This document shows, piece after piece, positions 7,451 to 15,113 of a DNA stretch of 24,036 nucleotides. How positions within the stretch are numbered: the first letter of the stretch is position 1; every line of letters starts with the position of its first letter. The translations under genes and the position numbers were made by a program. Under the pieces are notes generated by a model, which was not told where the DNA came from, searched no databases, and worked only from the letters and a program-made list of their open reading frames with translations. The stretch is from Acetobacteraceae bacterium (GTDB lineage: Bacteria > Pseudomonadota > Alphaproteobacteria > Acetobacterales > Acetobacteraceae): positions 1 to 24,036 of the forward strand of contig DAHUXX010000207.1 of assembly GCA_027306955.1 (NCBI GenBank). The letters run 5' to 3'.

Positions 7451-8259
7451 CGGCGCGCCGCCTATTCTTCCTTGCCGGCGTGGTAACGCTCTGCGCCTGG
7501 GTGCTGGTGCCGCTCTACCTCATCGCGCTGGCGGCAACCGGCGGGTCCGGGGTGGTCCATGCGTGGCCGAAACCATTCCTGCCCACCGGCACGCTGGCCG
7601 CGACGCTGGCGCCGCTCGCCAGGTTCCTCAGCATCGCCGGCGTCTGGCCGGCGCTGCTGACCTCGGTCGAAACCGCCCTGGTCTGTGTCGCCATCTCGCT
7701 CGCGCTGGGCCTTCCCGCCGGCTACGCGCTGGCGCGGTTTCGCTTCCGCGGGGCGGTGCTGTTCCGCGTCCTGGTGCTGATGACGCGCGCCTTTCCCGTC
7801 GCCATCCTCGCGCTGCCGCTGGCGGTGACCTTCATCCGTCTCGGCCTTTACGACACACCGGTCGGCGTCGGCCTCATGCACACGGCGCTCGCGCTGCCCT
7901 TCACCATCCTGGTCTCCGCGAGCCTGTTCCAGGCGATCCCGGCGGAGCTGGAGGAAGCCTCCTGGGTGTTCGGCTGCTCGCGCCTGGGCGCCTTCCGCCA
8001 CGTGGTGATGCCGCTCGCGCTGCCGGGCATCGCCGCCGCCGCCACCTTCGCCTTTGTCATCTCCTGGAACGAGGTGTTCGCCGCCAGCGTGCTGACGGTG
8101 CGCCACCGGACGCTCACCGCCTATCTGCTGGCAATCCTGCCGGAAAGCCCGCTCAACGTGCAGTTCACAGGTGCGTTCCTGCTCGTCATTCCCTCCGTCC
8201 TCTTCATCTTCCTGGTCCGCCGCCGCCTCTTTTCCATCTGGGGCATCGCCAACCGCTGA
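7447..8259 (+). CDS. ABC sugar transporter permease, MalG/UgpE-like
   Basis: This is a 270-residue membrane protein with an N-terminal helix at about 7-29, four or five further hydrophobic segments, and the EAA loop EEASWVFGCSRLGAF (169-183) followed by MPLALPG. This is the family's contact with the ATPase. It starts at an ATG that overlaps the preceding stop by four bases. With the MalF-like partner it forms the channel for the periplasmic binding protein encoded upstream. Its C-terminus IWGIANR is short, and the gene is followed by a 36-base spacer before the ATPase. Confidence 0.92.
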   Translation: MTARRLFFLAGVVTLCAWVLVPLYLIALAATGGSGVVHAWPKPFLPTGTLAATLAPLARFLSIAGVWPALLTSVETALVCVAISLALGLPAGYALARFRFRGAVLFRVLVLMTRAFPVAILALPLAVTFIRLGLYDTPVGVGLMHTALALPFTILVSASLFQAIPAELEEASWVFGCSRLGAFRHVVMPLALPGIAAAATFAFVISWNEVFAASVLTVRHRTLTAYLLAILPESPLNVQFTGAFLLVIPSVLFIFLVRRRLFSIWGIANR

Positions 8260-8295
8260 TCCGACATTGAGTACGGACCGCAACGGAATCACTTC

Positions 8296-9336
8296 ATGGC
8301 CGAAATCGTCATCGACCGCGTCCAGAAGAGCTTCGGCGCCACTGTCGCCCTTGCCTCGGTCTCGCTTGCCGTCGCCGATGGCGAGTTCGTGGCGCTCCTC
8401 GGCCCCTCGGGCTGCGGCAAGACAACGCTGCTGCGCATCGTGGCCGGGCTCGAAACCCAGAACGAGGGACGCGTGCTGATCGGTGGCAAGGATGTCTCCG
8501 CCCTGCCGCCGCGCGCCCGCGGCATCGCCATGGTGTTCCAGAACTACGCGGTGTTCCCGCACATGGATGTGCGCGCCAATATCGGCTTCGGCCTGCGCAT
8601 GGCGGGTGCCGAGCGCGCGCGCATCGCGCGCCAGGTGGAGCGCACCGCGGCGTTGCTGCATCTGGAACCGCTGCTCGACCGCTACCCCGCCCAGCTTTCC
8701 GGCGGCCAGCGCCAGCGTGTCGCCGTGGCGCGCGCGCTCGCCGTCGAGCCGCAGGTGCTGCTGATGGACGAGCCGCTCTCCAACCTCGACGCGCTGCTGC
8801 GCCTCGAGATGCGCGCCGAACTCAAGGCCATTCTCCAGGAAGCCGGCACGACGACGCTCTACGTCACCCACGACCAGACGGAAGCGATGGGTCTCGCGGA
8901 CCGCATCGCCATTCTCCAGGGTGGGCATATCGTGCAGACCGACCGCCCGACCATTCTCTACCGCCACCCCGCGACACGCTTCGTGGGCGGCTTCATCGGC
9001 AGCCCGCCGATGAACTTCCTGTCCACCGAGGCGTCGGGCGGCCATGTCGGCCTCGGCACGCTGCGCCTCGCCTGTCCGCGCGCGAACGGGCCTGTCCTGC
9101 TCGGCCTGCGCCCGGAGGACGCGACGCTCGGCGAGGACGGAATGGCCTTCGAGCTCGCGGTCATCGAACCCATGGGATCCCATGCGCTGCTCACCGGCCG
9201 GGTCGGCGGGCAGATGATGCGCGTGGTCGCACCGCCCGACACCGCGGCCAAGCCCGGCGATACGTTGCATCTTCGTCCCGATCCGGCGCGCGTCGTCTGG
9301 ATGGACGCCACGACCGGAGAAGCGATCACCGCATGA
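8296..9336 (+). CDS. ABC transporter ATPase, MsmX/UgpC/MalK-like
   Basis: This 346-residue ATPase has all canonical motifs: Walker A GPSGCGKTT (36-44), Q-loop Gln82 in VFQNYAVFP, signature LSGGQRQRV (134-142), Walker B LLMDEP (155-160) with Asp158 and Glu159, and switch His192 in VTHDQTEAMGLADRI. The C-terminal part (about 240-346) is a TOBE/OB regulatory domain including LGLRPEDATLG, as in MalK-type sugar importers. The protein energises the two permeases encoded immediately upstream. ATG 8296 has only a weak GGAA before it. The stop overlaps the following glycosidase start by four bases (ATGA), placing that enzyme in the same transcript and tying its job to the imported substrate. Confidence 0.94.
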   Translation: MAEIVIDRVQKSFGATVALASVSLAVADGEFVALLGPSGCGKTTLLRIVAGLETQNEGRVLIGGKDVSALPPRARGIAMVFQNYAVFPHMDVRANIGFGLRMAGAERARIARQVERTAALLHLEPLLDRYPAQLSGGQRQRVAVARALAVEPQVLLMDEPLSNLDALLRLEMRAELKAILQEAGTTTLYVTHDQTEAMGLADRIAILQGGHIVQTDRPTILYRHPATRFVGGFIGSPPMNFLSTEASGGHVGLGTLRLACPRANGPVLLGLRPEDATLGEDGMAFELAVIEPMGSHALLTGRVGGQMMRVVAPPDTAAKPGDTLHLRPDPARVVWMDATTGEAITA

Positions 9337-10595
9337 CGATCGACATCGAAGCCGCCCGCGCGGTGCTCGCCGCCAACGACCGCGGCGGCTACACCGTGCC
9401 CACCGCGCGCCTCTACCCATTCCAGTGGAACTGGGACTCCGCCTTCGTCGCCATGGGCTGGGCGAGTTTCGACGCCGCGCGGGCCTGGCGGGAGGTCGAG
9501 CGGCTGCTGGAGGGTCAGTGGCAGGACGGGCGCATCCCGCACATTGTCTTCCACGCGCCGGCCGATACGTATTTTCCCGGCCCCGATGTCTGGGGCACGC
9601 ACCATACGCCCCCCACCTCCGGCATCGTGCAGCCGCCGGTGCTCGCGACCGCCGTGCGCGCGGTCTTCGCCGCCGACCCCGATCGTGCGCGCGCCGACGC
9701 CCGCGCGGCGGCGATCGTTCCGGCGCTGCTGCGCAGCCATCGCTGGTGGCATGCGGCGCGCGATCCGCAGGCCACGGGCCTTGTCGCCATCCTGCATCCC
9801 TGGGAGAGCGGCATGGACAATTCGCCGGCATGGGACACGGCGCTGGCGCGCGTTCCCACCACGACGGCAACGAAGATCGTGCGCCGCGACACCGGCCATG
9901 TGGACCCGGCGATGCGGCCGCGCGCCGAGGATTATCAGCGCTTCATCCACCTCGTCGACACGTACCGCGGCGCCGGCTGGGAGGCCGCGCGCATGTATGC
10001 CGCGGCCCCGTTTCGCGTCGCCGACGTGGCAACCAACGCCATCCTGCTGCGCGCCGAGCGCGACCTCCTGTCCCTCGCCGAACGTTTCGCAGCCGCGGCG
10101 TGCGGCGCCATCGGCGCGCGCATCGCGCGGATGGAACAGGCGCTGGCCGCGTTGTGGAGCGATGCGCGTGGCCTCTTCCTCTCCCGCGACCTGGTCGCCG
10201 GCGCGGCCCTCGACGTCGCGACATCCGCAGGATTCCTGCCGGTGTGGGCGGGCGTCGGCGATGCCTCGCGCCTCGCCGCGACCCTCGGGCGCTGGCTCAC
10301 GCGCGCGCGCTTCGCCGTGCCCTCGACCGACCCCGCCGAACCCGGCTTCGAGCCGCTGCGCTACTGGCGCGGCCCGGTATGGGCCGTCGTGAACTGGATG
10401 CTCGCCGAGGGGTTCGCCACGGCCGGCGAAGCCGCGAGCGCGCACCGGATCCGCAACGATACGCGCGCGCTCATCGGCGGTGCGGGCTTCGCGGAGTACT
10501 TCGATCCACTGACGGGCGAGGGCGCCGGCGGCGGCAGCTTCTCCTGGACCGCCGCCATCGGACTGCTTTTATCCGACGCCGCCGTGGCGGATTAG
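9333..10595 (+). CDS. Cytoplasmic glycoside hydrolase, GH63 / mannosylglycerate-hydrolase-like (MGH1-type (alpha/alpha)6 barrel)
   Basis: This 420-residue protein has no signal peptide, so it acts in the cytoplasm. Recognisable features of the MGH1/GH63 group are PFQWNWDSAF (29-38), GQWQDGRIPHIVFH (61-74), the acid motif WESGMDNSPAWD (157-168, with Asp162 the likely general acid) and AEYFDPLTGEG (387-397), whose Glu388 or Glu396 may be the base. Characterised relatives split mannosyl- or glucosyl-glycerate or alpha-glucosides. Coupling to the ATPase gene through an ATGA overlap suggests the transporter brings in the intact glycoside for this enzyme. The amount of motif agreement supports the fold and catalytic type strongly, but not the exact sugar. 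It is the last gene of the operon, and no clear terminator follows. Confidence 0.82.
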   Translation: MTIDIEAARAVLAANDRGGYTVPTARLYPFQWNWDSAFVAMGWASFDAARAWREVERLLEGQWQDGRIPHIVFHAPADTYFPGPDVWGTHHTPPTSGIVQPPVLATAVRAVFAADPDRARADARAAAIVPALLRSHRWWHAARDPQATGLVAILHPWESGMDNSPAWDTALARVPTTTATKIVRRDTGHVDPAMRPRAEDYQRFIHLVDTYRGAGWEAARMYAAAPFRVADVATNAILLRAERDLLSLAERFAAAACGAIGARIARMEQALAALWSDARGLFLSRDLVAGAALDVATSAGFLPVWAGVGDASRLAATLGRWLTRARFAVPSTDPAEPGFEPLRYWRGPVWAVVNWMLAEGFATAGEAASAHRIRNDTRALIGGAGFAEYFDPLTGEGAGGGSFSWTAAIGLLLSDAAVAD

Positions 10596-10623
10596 GATCC
10601 GTACGCGGGTGAGGTGAGAGCCG

Positions 10624-10638
10624 CGGGGTCGCACCCCG
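10624..10638. repeat. GC-rich hairpin, copy 1 of a short repeated element
   Basis: CGGGGT-CGC-ACCCCG forms a six-pair stem with a three-base loop, 28 bases after the glycosidase stop. A very similar sequence recurs at 10783-10802. There is no T-tract, so calling it a terminator would be speculative. Confidence 0.35.
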
Positions 10639-10679
10639 GCAACTCGCTCTCGTATCCGCTGTCAGCCACAGACGCCTCG

Positions 10680-10713
10680 TTGACCCACCGCGCAGACAGT
10701 TCAAACTGCCTGC
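10680..10713 (+). promoter_or_regulatory. Putative hyuAB control region: TTGACC plus 22-bp imperfect palindrome
   Basis: TTGACC (10680-10685, five of six -35 consensus bases) is followed after six bases by the arms GCAGACAGTT and AACTGCCTGC, separated by CA (10692-10713). Nine of the ten arm pairs are complementary; only A10696/C10709 mismatch. Such an arm length with a low-GC core is characteristic of a dimeric regulator's operator and is unlikely by chance in this GC-rich DNA. The -10 expected 17 bases after TTGACC would be the poor AAACTG inside the right arm, so an activator or a non-standard promoter is possible. The left arm recurs upstream of the dpp-type operon. Confidence 0.45.
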
Positions 10714-10782
10714 CGCCATGAGCACCGTACCCTGACGAGATTCGCGACGTTGTCTTCCGCCACCTTCCCCACCTCTTCCCAT

Positions 10783-10802
10783 TGCCGGGGTCCGACCCGG
10801 CA
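10783..10802. repeat. GC-rich hairpin, copy 2 of a short repeated element
   Basis: TGCCGGG and CCCGGCA pair over a six-base loop. The core CGGGGTCCGACCCGGCA nearly matches CGGGGTCGCACCCCGGCA at 10624-10641. No T-tract follows. Its role is unknown; it would lie in the hyuA leader if transcription starts near 10700. Confidence 0.35.
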
Positions 10803-11012
10803 TCGGCGGCGCGCGCGCCCGAACGTGGCAAGTGCGCCCGGACGGAACGGGAGCGGCTTCGGCTCGCCAGGCTCGCTTGTCGCGTGGGGAGATGTCCGGC
10901 TGGCGGCCAACGATCGCAACCCGCCACACGCGGAGTGTCGGCCCGCCGACGCGGAGCCGTAGGATCGATGGCATGCGAAACGGACCCCTCGGCAACGGCC
11001 GCGCGGCGGGAT

Positions 11013-11018
11013 GGAGGA
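11013..11018 (+). promoter_or_regulatory. Shine-Dalgarno site fixing the hyuA start at 11026
   Basis: GGAGGA lies seven bases before ATG 11026. An in-frame ATG at 11011 directly abuts this site and cannot use it, so the protein begins MAYRVGVDIGG rather than five residues earlier. Confidence 0.7.
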
Positions 11019-11025
11019 GACGGGA

Positions 11026-13065
11026 ATGGCCTATCGCGTTGGCGTGGATATCGGCGGCACGTTCACGGATTTCTGCGTCTTCGACGAGGCGAGCCGCCGG
11101 CTTGAAACATTGAAGGTGCTCTCCCGGCCGGACGCGCCGGGCGCGGAGGTGCTGCAGGGGCTCGACGAGATCGCACGGCGATTCGGGGTCGCCGCCCCAT
11201 CGGTGACTTATTTCACGCATGGCTCGACCGTCGGGGTGAATGCGATCATCCAGAAGCGCGGCGCGCGACTGTGCCTGTTCGTGACCGAAGGCTTCCGCGA
11301 CGTGCTGGAGCTGGCGCGGCTGAAGATCCCGGACCCCTACGATCTCTTCTCGCGCCGGCCGGAGCCGCTGGTGGCGCGCGACCGGGTGCTCGAGATCAGC
11401 GCGCGCATGAACCCGGATGGCAGCACGGACCTGGCGCCGGACGAGGCGAGCGTGATGGCGGCGCTCGCGAAGGCGCAGACACTGGGGGCGGAGGGCATCG
11501 TGATCGCGCTCCTGCATTCCTATGCCAATCCGGCGCATGAGCAGGCGGTTCGGCGGATGATCGAAGCGGCGCGGCCGGGTTTGCCGGTGTTTTGCTCGGC
11601 GGAGGTGTGGCCAATCGTGCGCGAATACGAGCGCAGCATCACCGCGTGTATCCATGGCTCGGTGCAGCCGATGGTGGCCAACTACATCACCCGGCTGGAG
11701 GCGGCGCTGGCGGAGCGCGGGGTGCCGGCGGCGCCGATGATCACGAAGTCCAACGGCGGCGTGATGACGGCGGCGGCGGGCAAGGCGCGCAGCATCGAGA
11801 TGCTGCTTTCGGGCACCGCGGCGGGGGCGATCGGCGCCGGGTTCGTCGCGCGGCAGGCGGGGTTCGCGCGGGTGATGAGCCTTGATGTTGGCGGCACCAG
11901 CGCCGACGTGGCGTTGCTGCGGGACGGGTTGCCGGATTTCCGCAGCGGCGAACTGGTCGGCGAGTACCCGATCTACCTGCCGACGGTTTCGGTCTCCTCG
12001 ATCGGAGCGGGCGGTGGATCGATCGCGACGGTGGACGCGCTGGGCGTGCTGCGGGTGGGGCCGCGCAGCGCGGGATCGGTGCCGGGGCCCGCGTGCTACG
12101 GGCGCGGCGGGTTGCAGGCGACGATCACGGATGCGTTCGCGGTGTGCGGCGTGCTGGGAGCCGGCGAGCTGGGCTACGGCGCGGTCGCGATCGATGTTGC
12201 CGCGGCGCGGGCGGCGATGGAAGCGGTGGGTGCGGCGCTCGGGCGCGGCGCGGTGGCGGCGGCGGAGGCGGTGATCGCGCTCGCGGTCGCCAACATGTAT
12301 CGCGAGGTGAGCCGGCTGTATTCGCAGGTGGGCGAGGAACCGAGCGGCTACGCGCTGCTGGCGTTCGGCGGCGCGGGGCCAATGCTGGGCTGCCTGCTGG
12401 CGGAGGAGCTGGGCATCGCGGCGGTGATCGTGCCGCGGGCGCCGGGGGTGCTGGCGGCGCTGGGCGGGCTGCTCGCGGATCTGCGCTCTGATTTCGTTCG
12501 CGTCGTGTTTCTCGACGTTGCCGCGGAGGCGATGGGGACGATGGCGGCGGCGCTCGCGGAGCTGGTCGCCGAGGCGCGGGGATGGTTGCGCGAGAACCAG
12601 GGAGATGATGCGGCGGGGGCGATCGCGGTGACCGCGGACATGCGCTATCGCGGCCAGTCCTACGAGCTCGAGGTGCCGGTGGAAGCGGCGTGGATCACCG
12701 GTGCACAGACGCAACGGATCGCCGATGCCTTCCATGCGCGCCACGAGGAGGTCTATGGCCATGGCGACGCCAAGGCCCCGGTGCATCTCGTGGCGCTGCG
12801 GGTGGTGATAGCGGGCGCCACGCCGAAGCCGGAGTTTCCCGCGACTGCGGCACGGGCGCATGTGCCGATGTCGCGCGGACAGGCGCGCGTGGCGCACCGC
12901 GGCAGCGTGGTCGACGCCACGCTCTACGGGCGCGAGGCGCTGGCGCCGGGCGCGCGTTTCGCGGGGCCGGCCGTGGTGGTGCAGGACGACGCGACGTGCT
13001 GGGTGCCGCCGGGCTTCGCGGGCGAGGTGGACGCGTTCGGCAACATGATCCTCAGGCGGGGCTGA
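11026..13065 (+). CDS. hyuA: Hydantoinase/oxoprolinase family subunit A (HyuA-like, ATP-binding)
   Basis: This 679-residue protein, of normal family length, has an actin-like ATPase fold with two phosphate motifs: VGVDIGGTFTDF (5-16, Asp8) and SLDVGGTSADVALL (285-298, Asp287). Further family landmarks are FTHGSTVGVNAI, VREYERS and LLAFGGAGPMLGC. In this family the A subunit phosphorylates an amide or ketone oxygen and the B subunit hydrolyses or carboxylates. Characterised examples are N-methylhydantoinase, 5-oxoprolinase, caprolactamase and acetone/acetophenone carboxylases. Only two subunits are encoded here, followed immediately by hyuB, which fits amide or lactam opening better than a carboxylase, since carboxylases carry extra subunits. 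Alanine codons are overwhelmingly GCG, unlike the sugar operon upstream. The substrate is undetermined. Confidence 0.9.
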   Translation: MAYRVGVDIGGTFTDFCVFDEASRRLETLKVLSRPDAPGAEVLQGLDEIARRFGVAAPSVTYFTHGSTVGVNAIIQKRGARLCLFVTEGFRDVLELARLKIPDPYDLFSRRPEPLVARDRVLEISARMNPDGSTDLAPDEASVMAALAKAQTLGAEGIVIALLHSYANPAHEQAVRRMIEAARPGLPVFCSAEVWPIVREYERSITACIHGSVQPMVANYITRLEAALAERGVPAAPMITKSNGGVMTAAAGKARSIEMLLSGTAAGAIGAGFVARQAGFARVMSLDVGGTSADVALLRDGLPDFRSGELVGEYPIYLPTVSVSSIGAGGGSIATVDALGVLRVGPRSAGSVPGPACYGRGGLQATITDAFAVCGVLGAGELGYGAVAIDVAAARAAMEAVGAALGRGAVAAAEAVIALAVANMYREVSRLYSQVGEEPSGYALLAFGGAGPMLGCLLAEELGIAAVIVPRAPGVLAALGGLLADLRSDFVRVVFLDVAAEAMGTMAAALAELVAEARGWLRENQGDDAAGAIAVTADMRYRGQSYELEVPVEAAWITGAQTQRIADAFHARHEEVYGHGDAKAPVHLVALRVVIAGATPKPEFPATAARAHVPMSRGQARVAHRGSVVDATLYGREALAPGARFAGPAVVVQDDATCWVPPGFAGEVDAFGNMILRRG

Positions 13066-13067
13066 CA

Positions 13068-15113
13068 ATGGGCGAGACACGCGATACCCGCGAGCAGGCG
13101 CCCAGGGCGCCCGATCCGGTGACGTTGCAGATCCTCAAGAGTCACTTCGAGGCGGCGGCGGAGAGCATGGCCTACACGCTGCTGCGCACGGCGCATTCGG
13201 CGTTCGTGAAGGAGACCGAGGATTTCACCAGCGGGCTGGTGACGCCGTGCGGGCAGACCTTCGCGAGCCCCAAGGATCTGGGCGCGACCTGGTTCGTGGG
13301 GCTGGACTACGCCGGCGTGATCGGTGCGATCGACAACTATGCCCCGGGCGATATCTGCGTCACCAACGACCCCTACGCCGGGTTCGTGTGCACGCACGCG
13401 CCGGACATGCATCTGTGGATGCCGGTCTTCGCGGGCGAGCGGCTGATGTGCTTCGCGGTGGGGCATATCCACAACACCGACATGGGCGGCGCGGTGCCGG
13501 CCTCGCTGTCGCGCGCGCTGACCGAGGTGCACCAGGAGGGGATCCGCATCCCGCCCTGCAAGCTGGTGGAGCGGGGCGTGATGGACGAGAAGCTGCTCGC
13601 TGTGATGCTGCGCAACGTGCGGATGCCGGAACAGAATTGGGGCGACCTCAAGGCGCAGATCGCCTCGCTCAAGACGGCGGAGCGGAAGATCCACCAGGCG
13701 ATCGACCGTTTCGGGGCAGACACGGTGCACGCCGCGATGTACGGCGTGCTCGACCTCGCGGAGCGGCAGGCGCGGCGTCTGTTCGCCGCCATGGCGGACG
13801 GGGACTACGTGTTCAGCGACTACATCGACGAGGACAGTCCCGGAGGCGTGCCCTGCCGGCTCAAGCTCGCGGTGCGGATCCGCGGCGAGGAGGCGGAACT
13901 CGACTTCACCGGCAGCGACCCGCAATTGCAGTCCTCGCTCAACATGCCGACCGGGGGGCTGGCGCGGCACATCCTGCCGCTGGTCGGCTACAATTACGTG
14001 ATGTACTCGCTCGATCCGACGGTGGCGCTCAATTGCGGTCTGTCGCGGCCGGTGCGCTGCGTGCTGCCGGAAGGCTCGGTGGTCAACCCGGTCTATCCCG
14101 CGGCGACGGGGATGCGCAGCCTGACCTGCGCGCGCGTCCAGGGCATCGTGATCGGCGCGTTCGCGCGCGCGATGCCGGAGCGGCTGCCTTCCGGGCCCTC
14201 GGGCGGGGGCGGCATCCTCAACGTGCGTACGACGGATACACGGACCGGGCGGACGGTGATGGCCTCGATCAACCCGATCACCGGCGGCGGCGGTGGCGAC
14301 GCGCATGGCGACGGGCTCGACGGGTCGAACTCTTTTCTCAAGAACACGCCCGTGGAGATCACCGAGGCGGAGGTGCCGATCCGGGTGATCAGCTACGGGC
14401 TGATGGCGGACAGTGGCGGGCCGGGGCGTTATCGCGGCGGGCTCGGGACGCAGATGACGTTCCAGGTGTTCTCGCCCAATTCCGTGGTGACGGCGCGCAA
14501 CCGCGACCGGGTGCGCTTCGCGTCCTGGGGCGTGCTGGGCGGGCGCGCGGGAGCGACATGCGGCTTCTGGCGGAACAAGGGCACGCCGGGCGAGGAGGAC
14601 CTGGGCAACGACGACGTGGTGCGCTGCGCACCCGGGGACGTGCTCACGATCAGCGCGTCGGGCGCCGGGGGGTGGGGCGATCCGTTCCTGCGCGACCCGG
14701 AGGAGGTGGCGCGCGACGTGGCGCAGGGCAAGGTGAGCGTGGCGGCGGCGGCGCGCGACTATGGCGTCGCGATCGTGGACGGCGTGGTGGACGCGGCGGC
14801 GACGGCACGGCTGCGCGCACCGGCGCGGCCGGCGGCAGCGGAGATCGTGTTCGGGGAATCGCGCATCGCGTTCGAGAAATTGTGGTCCGAGGCGGCGTGG
14901 GACCGGCTGGCGGCGCTGTTGTTCACGTTGCCGGTCGAGTGGCGTTTCTTCATGAAGCACCAGGTCTTCGCGCTGGTGGAGCATGATGCGGATGCGGCGG
15001 CGGACCCGGTGGGCGCGGTGGAGCGCGCCTTCGCCGCGGCAAGCTCGCGGCACGGGCGGGTGGCGGCGGCCGACGGTCAGAAAGCGAGTTCCGCGCGGTC
15101 CTTGCGGCGGTAG
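13068..15113 (+). CDS. hyuB: Hydantoinase/oxoprolinase family subunit B (HyuB-like)
   Basis: This 681-residue protein starts two bases after the hyuA stop. The motifs of the HyuB metal/active site are KETEDFTSGL (48-57, Asp52), NDPYAG (100-105), THAPDMH (109-115) and GHIHNTDMGG (132-141). These give Asp/His ligands at plausible positions 52, 110, 113 and 133/135. The Gly-rich NPITGGGGGDAHGDG and YRGGLGTQ stretches are also typical. Many HyuB proteins are 520-600 residues; the extra length here is a C-terminal segment from about residue 570 containing FEKLWSEAAWDRL and EWRFFMKHQVF. This looks like a folded appendix rather than random read-through. The last 37 bases overlap the 3' end of the opposite-strand oxidase, so the Arg/Ser-rich tail is encoded by shared DNA. 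It forms a heteromeric cytoplasmic enzyme with HyuA. Confidence 0.9.
   Translation: MGETRDTREQAPRAPDPVTLQILKSHFEAAAESMAYTLLRTAHSAFVKETEDFTSGLVTPCGQTFASPKDLGATWFVGLDYAGVIGAIDNYAPGDICVTNDPYAGFVCTHAPDMHLWMPVFAGERLMCFAVGHIHNTDMGGAVPASLSRALTEVHQEGIRIPPCKLVERGVMDEKLLAVMLRNVRMPEQNWGDLKAQIASLKTAERKIHQAIDRFGADTVHAAMYGVLDLAERQARRLFAAMADGDYVFSDYIDEDSPGGVPCRLKLAVRIRGEEAELDFTGSDPQLQSSLNMPTGGLARHILPLVGYNYVMYSLDPTVALNCGLSRPVRCVLPEGSVVNPVYPAATGMRSLTCARVQGIVIGAFARAMPERLPSGPSGGGGILNVRTTDTRTGRTVMASINPITGGGGGDAHGDGLDGSNSFLKNTPVEITEAEVPIRVISYGLMADSGGPGRYRGGLGTQMTFQVFSPNSVVTARNRDRVRFASWGVLGGRAGATCGFWRNKGTPGEEDLGNDDVVRCAPGDVLTISASGAGGWGDPFLRDPEEVARDVAQGKVSVAAAARDYGVAIVDGVVDAAATARLRAPARPAAAEIVFGESRIAFEKLWSEAAWDRLAALLFTLPVEWRFFMKHQVFALVEHDADAAADPVGAVERAFAAASSRHGRVAAADGQKASSARSLRR

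Larger units (their letters stand above)
10596..11025. other. Intergenic region upstream of hyuAB: palindrome, hairpins, long leader
   Basis: These 430 bases contain no gene that I can support; the open frames on both strands lack family motifs and ribosome sites. What is visible is a GC hairpin at 10624-10638, a TTGACC hexamer at 10680-10685 followed by a 22-bp imperfect palindrome at 10692-10713, and a second GC hairpin at 10783-10802. If transcription of hyuA begins near the palindrome, the leader would be about 300 bases, unusually long for this compact region. Confidence 0.6.

Noticed and set aside
7462..9870. 802-codon minus-strand open frame opposite the permease/ATPase/glycosidase genes
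   Set aside because: It is a composition shadow: rich in Arg/Gly/His/Gln, with no family motifs, and it covers three genes with full conserved motifs on the + strand.
10624..10638. Rho-independent terminator after the glycosidase gene
   Set aside because: The stem is stable but no T-tract follows in either direction, and a near copy occurs 160 bp further on, so it is listed as a repeat.
10680..10708. Standard sigma-70 promoter TTGACC with AAACTG for hyuAB
   Set aside because: The -35 is good but no acceptable -10 occurs at 16-18 bases; kept only as part of a putative control region, not as a plain promoter.
12924..15076. Very long minus-strand open frame opposite hyuB
   Set aside because: High GC suppresses stop codons; the translation is low-complexity Arg/His-rich and shows no domain, whereas the + strand carries all HyuB motifs.
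11026..15113. Acetone or acetophenone carboxylase
   Set aside because: Those enzymes need additional subunits encoded nearby; only A and B subunits are found here, so the amidohydrolase side of the family is preferred.
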